A stretch of 19,853 nucleotides of DNA from NCBI GenBank assembly GCA_937952895.1, contig CALFYC010000228.1, positions 1-19,853 of the forward strand, read 5' to 3'. Of this stretch, positions 1 through 7,079 are shown piece by piece. Every line of letters starts with the position of its first letter. The first letter of the stretch is position 1. A program made the position numbers and the translations under genes. The notes beneath the pieces are model-generated. The model was given only the letters and a program-made list of their open reading frames with translations. It was not told where the DNA came from and did no database searches. This DNA comes from an uncultured Neisseriaceae bacterium. GTDB taxonomy: Bacteria; Pseudomonadota; Gammaproteobacteria; Burkholderiales; UBA11063.

Positions 1-21
1 TTATAATAAAGGAAGTTATAA

Positions 22-156
22 ATGAGTAACTATTTAAATCATGAATTTAAGCAATATTGTAAATATAATGATATGCTTTCTGATGATGAGTTTATTAATA
101 AAAAACATGAAAAAATTAGCCTAAATATAATTGAAAATAGGCATTTTATGGAATAA
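22..156 (+). CDS. Small hypothetical protein, 44 aa
   Basis: A short ORF with a clear Shine-Dalgarno GGAAG at 11-15, seven bases before ATG. The 44-residue product is polar and charged (many Asn, Lys, Glu, His), has a single Cys at residue 13, and shows no signal peptide or membrane segment. It lies 38 bases upstream of the stress-type SDR gene on the same strand, so the two may be co-transcribed. I do not recognise a family. The good ribosome site and codon use like the neighbours favour a real gene, but its size leaves doubt. Confidence 0.5.
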   Translation: MSNYLNHEFKQYCKYNDMLSDDEFINKKHEKISLNIIENRHFME

Positions 157-194
157 ATATAGAAAGTACTCTTTAAAAATGGAGATAGCAAAAA

Positions 195-1055
195 ATGAAA
201 CCTAATATAGAGATTAATTCACATCAACAACAAGATTTGCTAGGCTATGAAAAAGATATGGAACCTTATCCTAAGCATGATAATTTTGATTATAAAGGAA
301 GCAATAAATTAAAAGATAAAGTTGTAATTTTAACTGGCGGAGACAGTGGAATTGGTAAAGCAGTTGCAATAGCTTTTGCTAAAGAAGGGGCAAAATTAGT
401 TATCTCTTATTTATCTGAAGATGAAGATGCTAATGATACCAAACTACAAGTCGAAAAATATGGTGGAACATGTATATTAATTAGTGGCGATTTAAGATAT
501 AAAAAACATAGTGATTTAATAGTTTCTAAAACTATTGAAAAATTTGGCAAATTGGATGTCCTAATTAATCATGCTGGCGAACAATATGAAACAAATGATA
601 TGAATGATATTACAGAAGAGAGTTTAAATCATATTTTTCAAACAAATGTTTATTCAATGTTTTATCTCACACAGGCATCACTTAAACATATGAAAAGTGG
701 GGCTTCAATAGTAAATACGGTATCGGTGGTAGCATATCGAGGAAATAAAAAGCTTATTGATTATAGTGCAACAAAAGGTGCAAATCTAACCTTTACTCGA
801 ACGCTTGCTGAACTGTTAGCTGATAGAGGAATAAGAGTAAATGGGGTAGCTCCGGGTCCTATCTGGACACCTTTAATTCCAGCAAGCTTTTCGCCAGATC
901 ATTTAAAAGAGTTTGGTAAACATACCCCACTTGGAAGGCCTGGCCAACCTTATGAATTAGCCTCAGCATACGTGTATTTAGCTAGTAATATTGATTCAAG
1001 CTATGTAACTGGCCAAGTTATTCATGTAAATGGTGGTGAAGCAGTTGGTGGATAG
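195..1055 (+). CDS. SDR-family dehydrogenase, N-terminally extended stress type
   Basis: A 286-aa short-chain dehydrogenase/reductase, expected to be a cytosolic NAD(P)-dependent oxidoreductase. The Rossmann glycine motif TGGDSGIG is at residues 47-54, the NAG-equivalent reads NHAG (125-128), and the catalytic triad is Ser177, Tyr190 and Lys194 (YSATK). The roughly 40-residue N-terminal extension (MEPYPKHD..YKGSNKL) and the VAPGPIWTPLIPA segment at 218-230 are hallmarks of the group containing E. coli YghA and the Bacillus general-stress SDRs. A GGAG site at 181-184 supports the start. The natural substrate of this group is poorly defined, with aldehydes, sugars or alcohols proposed. The following PRC-barrel gene fits a stress-response context. 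The His in NHAG is a small departure from the usual Asn or Ala. Confidence 0.92.
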   Translation: MKPNIEINSHQQQDLLGYEKDMEPYPKHDNFDYKGSNKLKDKVVILTGGDSGIGKAVAIAFAKEGAKLVISYLSEDEDANDTKLQVEKYGGTCILISGDLRYKKHSDLIVSKTIEKFGKLDVLINHAGEQYETNDMNDITEESLNHIFQTNVYSMFYLTQASLKHMKSGASIVNTVSVVAYRGNKKLIDYSATKGANLTFTRTLAELLADRGIRVNGVAPGPIWTPLIPASFSPDHLKEFGKHTPLGRPGQPYELASAYVYLASNIDSSYVTGQVIHVNGGEAVGG

Positions 1056-1139
1056 TTTTAATTAACTTCAGGTTTGATAAATTTTAAAAAATAAGAATTA
1101 TTATTGAAAGTCGATATTTTAATTTTAAAGGAGATATAT

Positions 1140-1493
1140 ATGACTACAGTTAAATCGCAACAAGTTGTTGCTACAAAAGATGTTATTGGTAAAAGTGTTA
1201 TAAACCAAGAAAAAGAGAATTTAGGTAAGATTGAAGAAATTGTACTAGATAAGCTTAGTGGTGAAGTGCGTTATGCAGTATTATCATTTGGTGGGTTTTT
1301 AGGAATGGGAAGTGATTTTTATGCACTTCCTTGGAAAACTCTAGATTATTGTAAAGATGAAGAAGCATTTATTATCAATGTTGATAAAGAAAAATTAAAA
1401 TCTGCTTCTGGTTTTAATAAAGATCAATGGCCTGAATTTTCTGATGAAAAATGGGGTAGATCAATCTATGATTTTTATGATACAAAGTATTAA
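1140..1493 (+). CDS. PRC-barrel domain protein
   Basis: A 117-aa single PRC-barrel protein. The start chosen is ATG 1140, preceded by a strong AAAGGAG at 1127-1133 with six-base spacing. A longer reading from a TTG at 1104 has no ribosome site and is rejected. The core DVIGKSVINQEKENLGKI followed by LDKLSGEVRYAVLSFGGFLG is the typical PRC-barrel beta-sheet pattern, ending in a conserved DFYALPW. Stand-alone proteins of this kind are common near stress genes in proteobacteria and presumably act as small adaptor or binding folds; no enzymatic role is known to me. A terminator hairpin follows the stop, so the gene ends a transcription unit with the upstream SDR. Confidence 0.88.
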   Translation: MTTVKSQQVVATKDVIGKSVINQEKENLGKIEEIVLDKLSGEVRYAVLSFGGFLGMGSDFYALPWKTLDYCKDEEAFIINVDKEKLKSASGFNKDQWPEFSDEKWGRSIYDFYDTKY

Positions 1494-1501
1494 TTAAAGC
1501 T

Positions 1502-1535
1502 AAGTTGGCAAGTGTAACCATTCGCCAACTTTTTT
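1502..1535 (+). terminator. Rho-independent terminator
   Basis: An inverted repeat AAGTTGGC (1502-1509) and GCCAACTT (1524-1531) is followed by a T run to 1535. The stem can be extended inward past one A-C mismatch to a TAAC tetraloop (1515-1518). It lies nine bases after the PRC-barrel stop codon and ends that transcription unit. Confidence 0.85.
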
Positions 1536-1574
1536 AAAATCTAAATTTAGCAAAATTTTAAATTGGAAAATATA

Positions 1575-1805
1575 ATGGAAAAATGTATAGTATGTGGTAA
1601 TAATTATGATAAGGCATTTGAAATTAACTATAAAGGTGAAAAATTTATATTTGATTGTTTTGAATGTGCAATACACAAGTTAGCGCCAGTATGTAAAAGT
1701 TGCGAATGTAAAGTGATTGGTCATGGAGTTGAAAGTGATAACGTTATATATTGTTGTGCTTATTGTGCACATAAAGATAATGTTCCGGCGAAAGATCGAG
1801 TTTAA
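1575..1805 (+). CDS. Cys-rich small metal-binding protein (metallothionein-like/zinc-ribbon)
   Basis: A 76-aa protein with ten cysteines (4, 7, 28, 31, 40, 43, 45, 60, 61, 64) and three histidines (34, 50, 66), mostly in CxxC pairs. This points to two or more zinc or other metal sites. The arrangement CxxC, DCFECAIH, CKSCECKVIGHG and YCCAYCAH matches small proteobacterial proteins often annotated as prokaryotic metallothionein-like. ATG 1575 is preferred over TTG 1563 because GGAA at 1565-1568 is correctly spaced for it. It follows the terminator of the previous unit and is followed 29 bases later by a Pro-rich small gene. A role in metal storage or redox stress is inferred from the residues only. 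Confidence 0.75.
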   Translation: MEKCIVCGNNYDKAFEINYKGEKFIFDCFECAIHKLAPVCKSCECKVIGHGVESDNVIYCCAYCAHKDNVPAKDRV

Positions 1806-1834
1806 TATAACTAAATATTTATAGGAATTAAAAC

Positions 1835-2023
1835 ATGAGTAGGCAAGATATTTTAGAACCTAAAAGACCAATTACCATACCACCAGATACAATGCCAGAG
1901 CCAAAACCTGAAGATCCTATTGACATGGTTATCCCACGAGGATCGCCAGATGAGTTGCCAGGTCAACATAATCAAAAACGTTATGCTGGTGAGTATACAA
2001 ATTTAGATATAGCTTGCCAATAA
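1835..2023 (+). CDS. Pro-rich small hypothetical protein
   Basis: A 62-aa protein preceded by AGGAA (1823-1827). Proline is concentrated in the middle (PKRPITIPPDTMPEPKPEDP), so the chain is probably disordered and extended; there is no signal peptide or membrane segment. The single Cys is next to last. It lies 29 bases after the Cys-rich gene on the same strand and probably shares its transcript. I do not recognise a family. It converges on the FAD-Rieske gene with only 47 bases between the stop codons. Confidence 0.6.
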   Translation: MSRQDILEPKRPITIPPDTMPEPKPEDPIDMVIPRGSPDELPGQHNQKRYAGEYTNLDIACQ

Positions 2024-2070
2024 TTTATATTCCTAAAATGATCAAAATATAAAATTAAATTAATTACAAA

Positions 2071-3603
2071 CTAACTGATTACTCTTAGTGGCTCTTTAGC
2101 TGGACTGTTTAAAACTTTTCCATCTATGGCAAAACGTGATCCATGACATGGACAGTCCCAAGTTTTTTCACTATCGTTCCAATGAACAATGCAACCTAAA
2201 TGAGTACATGTAGCTGAGCATCTATAAATTTTGCCGTTATAATCTTTATATACGGCTATTTTAGATAATCCTTCACGAATAATGGCACCTTCGCCAAATT
2301 TAATATCTTCAATTTTACTTACTTCGCCTGGGCTCAACCAATCTTTAACCATATTACATGCAACATTAGCATTTTCTGAGATTAGGTCTGAAATTGCTGA
2401 TAACGTCATTCGTGCTGGACTATATAATTCTTCCCATGAATTTTTTCTATTTTGAATTAAATCCGGAATTAATATGCCTGCAATCGTGCCATGGGTCATT
2501 CCATGTCCAGAATCACCTGTTACTAAATATATATTTCCACTTTCAGTTGGATTTCGACCAATAAAAGCTAAATAATCTATTGGTTCCATTACTTGACCAG
2601 ACCATTTATATTTTACTGTATCAAGATTCAAAAAGTATTTTTTTGCCCATTTTTCAAGATTATCATATCTATTATCAATATTTATTGCTTGTCCCGTCTT
2701 ATGATCTTCACCACCAATAATTAAAAAATCTTCAGTATCGCCTCTTAATAACCTCACATAATGGTATGGTTCATGCATATCCCAAAGTAAAAAATTCGGA
2801 TAACTATCTTTTGGTACTTTACATGCTATGGCGTAAGTCCGATAAGAAGCTTGCTTTTTATGTATTTTTAATTTACCATTAATTGGGCTATTTGTTGCTA
2901 CAACTATTGAGGCAGCGTGAATAGTAAACTTATCTTCAGTAATTACATAAGCATTTTTCCCACCTTTAACTTCCTTAACATGAGAATTGATAAATAACTT
3001 GCCACCGTATTTTTTAAATGCATGAGTAAGACCGTTAATATACTTAACAATATTGAAGGTAGCTTGTTGGGAAAATTCCATTGCAGGACCCATGTGATTT
3101 ATTTGGCTAACAGGTATTGATGCTACGATTTTCATGTTGGTGAACCCAGCACGAATTACCGCTTCTTTTTCTTTCAAAAATTCTTGCTCTTGCTTCTCAT
3201 CTAGAGCAACTAAGTAACCATTAATCCTTTCAAAATCACATTCTATATTTTCTTCATTAATTATTTTTTCTATATAATTGATTGCTGAAATATGACTTTC
3301 AGCAGCGATTTTTACTTCATCTGGACTAAACATTGATTCTAATCTAAAAAATCTATCATCTAAAACAGCAGTAATATGGGCTGTTGTTCGTGACGTTTCT
3401 CCAGCTAAAATGTCAATTGAATCTAAAAGCACTACAGATTTACCTTCTTTTTGTAAATTATATGCTATGGTTAAACCAGCTATTCCAGCACCAACAATAC
3501 ATACATCCGTAGTAATATTTTCTTTTAATTTAGCTACAAATAAATTTGATTTTTTAGTTATATCATCCCAAATTGATATTGTTTCTTTTTCGCTTCGCTG
3601 CAT
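2071..3603 (-). CDS. FAD-dependent oxidoreductase with C-terminal Rieske [2Fe-2S] domain
   Basis: A 510-aa two-domain redox enzyme. Residues about 30-400 form a DAO-type FAD domain, with the dinucleotide motif GAGIAG at 38-43, a GETSRTTAH segment at 68-76, and a C-terminal FAD-closing segment YLVTGDSGHGMTHG at 359-372. Residues about 430-510 form a Rieske domain: Cys466/His468 in CTHLGC and Cys484/His487 in CPCHGS are the expected cluster ligands, with Cys471 and Cys486 placed for the structural disulfide. This is the architecture of Bacillus YhfW-like proteins. Substrate is unknown. The start is supported by AAGGAA on the reverse strand (complement of 3609-3614). It has its own promoter side and converges on the stress-type cluster upstream. 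Confidence 0.93.
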   Translation of the reverse strand: MQRSEKETISIWDDITKKSNLFVAKLKENITTDVCIVGAGIAGLTIAYNLQKEGKSVVLLDSIDILAGETSRTTAHITAVLDDRFFRLESMFSPDEVKIAAESHISAINYIEKIINEENIECDFERINGYLVALDEKQEQEFLKEKEAVIRAGFTNMKIVASIPVSQINHMGPAMEFSQQATFNIVKYINGLTHAFKKYGGKLFINSHVKEVKGGKNAYVITEDKFTIHAASIVVATNSPINGKLKIHKKQASYRTYAIACKVPKDSYPNFLLWDMHEPYHYVRLLRGDTEDFLIIGGEDHKTGQAINIDNRYDNLEKWAKKYFLNLDTVKYKWSGQVMEPIDYLAFIGRNPTESGNIYLVTGDSGHGMTHGTIAGILIPDLIQNRKNSWEELYSPARMTLSAISDLISENANVACNMVKDWLSPGEVSKIEDIKFGEGAIIREGLSKIAVYKDYNGKIYRCSATCTHLGCIVHWNDSEKTWDCPCHGSRFAIDGKVLNSPAKEPLRVIS

Positions 3604-4155
3604 AATTATTCCTTAAAATTGATATATTTATAAACAATAAGAATTGATTTTTATATTAATATTATGAAAAATATAAATTAAAACTTGAGGAGATACTTTA
3701 GCATGAGAAAATTTGATATATAACTATAGAGTTTATGTTGAAAAATATACCTAAATTTTATTAGAGTTACAATTAAAAATATTAAATTCTCTAAATAATT
3801 CAGCCATCTTTTCACTATCTAATAATCTTGGTACAAATTTAAGCTTTTCATTCATTTTATTACACTCCTTCTAATTTATTTATAATCTACAAACTATAAA
3901 CTATGTCTTTGGGATAAGTGTTGCCTATCTCTAAGGAAATACATTCAATATACTATTCTTAGGAATAATCAGGCATATTAGTAATAGAGATTTAATTTTT
4001 GAATTTAGTTCGCAATAAAATAAGTATCTAGTTATCTTGTGTCAATCTATTCATGCTAACTTGAAATAAATCTCCGGACTGTCTTATCAATTGATTATAA
4101 TAGTGGTTGATATTTCGACTAATTTGCTAAAGCTTTTACTATTGATAGGAGTATA
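3604..4155. other. Long intergenic region between divergent genes
   Basis: This holds the 5' flank of the FAD-Rieske gene and of the SDR/photolyase operon. It contains a 34-aa reverse ORF (annotated separately). It also has a good ribosome site, TTGAGGAG at 3686-3693, before an ATG at 3703 that opens only a six-residue frame, which looks like the start of a decayed gene. A TATAAT at 4096-4101 precedes the SDR gene, but I see no convincing -35, so no promoter is called. The rest appears non-coding. Confidence 0.6.
3751..3855 (-). CDS. Putative 34-aa peptide
   Basis: A reverse-strand ORF with a near-consensus ribosome site AAGGAG (complement of 3865-3870), nine bases before ATG. The peptide begins MNEKLKFVPRLLDSEKMAEL and continues with an amphipathic FREFNIF stretch; Cys is at residue 30. 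The LLDSEKMAELF segment resembles the first helices of DNA-binding (excisionase-like) domains, so this may be the surviving start of a truncated regulator rather than a functional peptide. Unrecognised family; the excellent ribosome site is the main support. Confidence 0.4.
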   Translation of the reverse strand: MNEKLKFVPRLLDSEKMAELFREFNIFNCNSNKI

Positions 4156-4872
4156 ATGAATAATATTGTAGTTATTGGTAGTTCTGGTGCGATAGGTAGT
4201 GCATTTATAAGAAATTTTAGTGAACTCTATCCTGATGCTCAAATTTTTGGTTTTTCGAAAAGTAACCAAACTTCGAATATTAACAATGTAAAATTTTATG
4301 AGATAGACTATACGGATGAAAATTCAATTGCAACTTCAGCTGAAATTGCCTCTCAAAATGCTTCACTAGATTTAGTTATAGTAGCAACTGGAATCTTACA
4401 CAATAATGAACTTATGCCTGAAAAGTCAATGAAAGAATTATCAATTGCTAAATTTCAAGAAGTTATCTTAGCAAATACTGTTTTCCCAGCAATTGTGGGT
4501 AAGCATTTCTTACCAAAGCTTACGAAACATCGGCGTGCAATTTTTGCTGCACTATCTGCACGAGTGGGGAGTATTAGCGATAATCAAGTAGGCGGTTGGT
4601 ATAGTTATCGCGCATCAAAAGCGGCGTTAAATATGATAATCAAAAATCTATCAATTGAAATGAAAATGCGTTACAGAGAATCAATTATTGTTGGACTTCA
4701 TCCGGGAACTGTTGATAGCCGACTTTCAAAGCCATTCCAGTCTAATGTTCCTGTTGGTAAACTATTTACAGCTGATTATTCAGTATCAAAAATGCTTGAA
4801 GTAATTAATACTTTAAGCCCTGAAAATAGTGGAAAATGTTATGCTTGGGATGGGGAGGAGATTTTAGCATGA
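4156..4872 (+). CDS. SDR-family oxidoreductase, C-factor-like
   Basis: A 238-aa classical SDR with the glycine motif GSSGAIG at residues 8-14, proposed catalytic Ser134 (ALSARVGS), Tyr151 and Lys155 (YRASK), and LHPGTVDSRL at 181-190. These are features of the CsgA/C-factor-like SDRs that lie next to photolyase-related genes in many proteobacteria. A TAGGAG site at 4146-4151 precedes ATG. The stop codon overlaps the ATG of a mini-ORF (ATGA), and the photolyase gene follows, so the three form an operon. The substrate is unknown; linkage to a light-repair gene suggests a role in the light or photo-oxidative response. Confidence 0.9.
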   Translation: MNNIVVIGSSGAIGSAFIRNFSELYPDAQIFGFSKSNQTSNINNVKFYEIDYTDENSIATSAEIASQNASLDLVIVATGILHNNELMPEKSMKELSIAKFQEVILANTVFPAIVGKHFLPKLTKHRRAIFAALSARVGSISDNQVGGWYSYRASKAALNMIIKNLSIEMKMRYRESIIVGLHPGTVDSRLSKPFQSNVPVGKLFTADYSVSKMLEVINTLSPENSGKCYAWDGEEILA

Positions 4873-4958
4873 TATATAATGTTATCAATATTAATTGGAT
4901 CGTTAAGATGGCCTGTAGTAAGGATGTGTCTTTTGATAATGTTGAACTAAAGGGATAA
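4869..4958 (+). CDS. 29-aa coupling mini-ORF
   Basis: A 29-residue ORF starting at an ATG that overlaps the SDR stop by four bases (ATGA) and ending with TAA one base before the photolyase ATG. It is preceded by a purine-rich GGGGAGGAG at about 4852-4860, inside the end of the SDR gene and spaced for this ATG. The peptide (MIYNVININ...VELKG) matches nothing I recognise. It may simply couple translation between the two enzymes or be a decayed gene. The exact fit between the flanking genes makes it worth noting. Confidence 0.35.
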   Translation: MIYNVININWIVKMACSKDVSFDNVELKG

Positions 4959-4959
4959 T

Positions 4960-6504
4960 ATGAACGTTTCTTTGAGGTTTATACTTGGTGATCAATTAAG
5001 TCATTCTATTTCCAGTCTTTCTGATTGTGACAAAAATAATGATATTATTCTTATGGTAGAATCTTTGGAAGAAACTATCTATGTAAGGCATCATAAGAAA
5101 AAAATTGCTTTTTTATTCTCTGCTATGCGCCACTTTGCGATTGAATTAAAACAAAATGGATATAAAGTAATTTATAGCAAGCTAGATGATCCTGATAATA
5201 CTGGATCATTTACTACGGAAGTTGCCCGTGTAATAAAACGTAACCAGGTAAATAAAATAGTAGTTACTTTTCCTGGAGAATACCGTGTGCTTAAGGCCAT
5301 TGAATCTTGGGAAGCGATATTTAGCCTTCCGGTTGAGATTCGCGAAGATAGTCGCTTTTTATCTAGTCCAGCTAAATTTGCCAATTGGGCGCGAGGTCGC
5401 ACTCAGCTAAGAATGGAATATTTTTATCGGGAATTACGACAGCAATTTAAGATTTTAATGGATGGCGATAAGCCTGCTGGTGGTGAATGGAATTATGATG
5501 CAAATAATCGAAAACCAATAAAGTCAAAAATAGCAATACCAGTTACTTATCAGAATAATTCTGATGCTATTACAAATGAAGTATTATCCCTAGTAGAAAA
5601 GCGGTTTGCTAGCCATTTTGGTGATCTATACCCATTTCATTATGGAGTAACTCGTTTTGAGGCAGTTGCAGCACTGAGGCTATTTATTGAAGAACGCTTA
5701 TGTTTATTTGGTGACTATCAGGATGCAATGTTAGAGGAAAACTCTTGGCTATTTCATTCTCATTTGAGCCTTTATCTTAATTGTGGCTTACTTTTACCTA
5801 TCGAATGTATAAAAATGGCTGAAGATGCTTATACTTCTGGTAAAGCTCCTCTTAACTCGGTTGAAGGGTTTATCCGCCAGATTATAGGGTGGCGTGAATA
5901 TGTTCGTGGTGTTTATTGGCTTAAAATGCCTAATTATTCAGAGAGTAATTTTTTGTCAGCTAAAAATAGATTGCCTGACTTTTATTGGACAGCTGATACT
6001 AAAATGAACTGCTTAAGACAATGTATCACTAATACCAAGAATAATGCCTATGCTCATCATATTCAGCGCTTGATGGTGCTTGGAAATTTTGCTTTACTTA
6101 CCGGAATATCCCCTAAAGAAATCAATGAGTGGTTTTTGATTGTATATGCCGATGCCTATGAATGGGTTGAATTACCAAATGTTTCTGGAATGATTTTATT
6201 TGCAGATGGAGGTTATCTAGCAAGTAAGCCTTATGCAGCAAGTGGTGCTTATATAAACAAAATGTCTAATTATTGTAAAAATTGTACTTATGACGTTAAA
6301 CAGAAAAATGGTACTAATGCGTGTCCATTTAATTATCTATACTGGCATTTTCTTGTAACAAACAGAGATAAATTAGTCAATAATCCACGTCTTGGTATGA
6401 TATATCGTACTTATGATCAGTTAGATGATGATAAAAAATCTCAAATCGAAAAAGACAGTTTGGAATTTATTGCAAATATGTATACTAATTCTTGTGTATT
6501 GTAG
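4960..6504 (+). CDS. FeS-BCP photolyase/cryptochrome (deoxyribodipyrimidine photolyase-related)
   Basis: A 514-aa protein of the iron-sulfur bacterial cryptochrome/photolyase class (DPRP family), like Agrobacterium PhrB and Rhodobacter CryB. These bind FAD and a second chromophore and repair (6-4) photoproducts or act in light sensing. The N-terminal alpha/beta domain (about 1-135, LRFILGDQLS) binds the antenna; the helical C-terminal part binds FAD. Four cysteines fit the [4Fe-4S] ligands: Cys351 (NCLR), Cys439 and Cys442 (YCKNC) and Cys455 (NACPFN). The conserved YAHHIQRLMVLGNF block is at 364-377. AGGGA at 4951-4955 precedes the start. Length is normal and no key residue is missing, so it should be functional. 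Co-operonic with the upstream SDR. Confidence 0.96.
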   Translation: MNVSLRFILGDQLSHSISSLSDCDKNNDIILMVESLEETIYVRHHKKKIAFLFSAMRHFAIELKQNGYKVIYSKLDDPDNTGSFTTEVARVIKRNQVNKIVVTFPGEYRVLKAIESWEAIFSLPVEIREDSRFLSSPAKFANWARGRTQLRMEYFYRELRQQFKILMDGDKPAGGEWNYDANNRKPIKSKIAIPVTYQNNSDAITNEVLSLVEKRFASHFGDLYPFHYGVTRFEAVAALRLFIEERLCLFGDYQDAMLEENSWLFHSHLSLYLNCGLLLPIECIKMAEDAYTSGKAPLNSVEGFIRQIIGWREYVRGVYWLKMPNYSESNFLSAKNRLPDFYWTADTKMNCLRQCITNTKNNAYAHHIQRLMVLGNFALLTGISPKEINEWFLIVYADAYEWVELPNVSGMILFADGGYLASKPYAASGAYINKMSNYCKNCTYDVKQKNGTNACPFNYLYWHFLVTNRDKLVNNPRLGMIYRTYDQLDDDKKSQIEKDSLEFIANMYTNSCVL

Positions 6505-7079
6505 CTATTAAGCCATATTCTATTTTTGAGGTTTTTGTAATCATTGATTATAATATTCTCAAATTTATTTTAAGTAACATTAAATCTAGTGCCCTTAACC
6601 AATCTAAAAATATGCATACAAAATCCCCCCAAAAGTTTATTTACTCAAATCACCGATTTGGAAATTATAATATAAAATTAAAATCAAATCAACATTATAT
6701 TGTTCAGGATGATGACAAACTCCATAATGATCTAACTCCGAATTTGTAAATAATAATTTGTTAATATATGTTATATTTAGTCTAATGAAAGCTTGATGTA
6801 TTTAGCTATTGTGATAAATTTATACTAACTTTTAGTAACCGTATGGGCAATGGAGATAGCTATTTCACATAAATTAATATTTAAAGCATTAATGAGAGCT
6901 ATATGGAGGATTGGTTTCTAGTAATGTTTTTTTATTTGGATATAGCATCGCAATACTCTTCTATTGATTAAAATTATGCTATTGACTGTGCTATAAGACA
7001 AGTATGATTTTTAAGAATTACCTGATCTTGTAGTAAAGGCTTATATTATAAAAAGCCTTTACTAGTTTAGCATTGAATC
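6505..7079. other. Intergenic region, mostly without genes
   Basis: This holds the 3' ends of the photolyase gene and of the convergent RCC1 lipoprotein gene. A frame running from the photolyase tail to 6749 lacks a ribosome site and a plausible start and is not called. Near the right end is a strong inverted repeat (7031-7064), annotated separately. I see no RNA gene or mobile-element end. Confidence 0.5.
7031..7064 (-). terminator. Terminator-like inverted repeat
   Basis: A 12-bp stem TAGTAAAGGCTT (7031-7042) pairs perfectly with AAGCCTTTACTA (7053-7064) across a 10-base A/T loop. It lies 15 bases after the stop of the RCC1 lipoprotein gene on the reverse strand. No T run follows in that direction, so it may end transcripts weakly or protect the mRNA 3' end. 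Confidence 0.55.

Noticed and set aside
3410..3616. 68-codon forward frame inside the FAD-Rieske gene
   Set aside because: Lies antisense over the well-supported FAD-binding domain.
4103..4113. GTGGTTGATAT shared with 17745-17755, upstream of both SDR genes
   Set aside because: An 11-mer match between two places is expected by chance in 20 kb of AT-rich DNA, and the surrounding promoter elements do not align.
4087..4269. 60-codon reverse frame over the SDR start
   Set aside because: Antisense to the SDR glycine motif and low-complexity (Thr/Asn/Ile-rich).
5172..5402. 76-codon reverse frame inside the photolyase gene
   Set aside because: Antisense shadow of a conserved photolyase region.
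6492..6749. 85-codon forward frame overlapping the photolyase end
   Set aside because: It begins at a TTG inside the photolyase gene without a ribosome site. The interior ATG near 6612 also lacks one, and the residues resemble no family.
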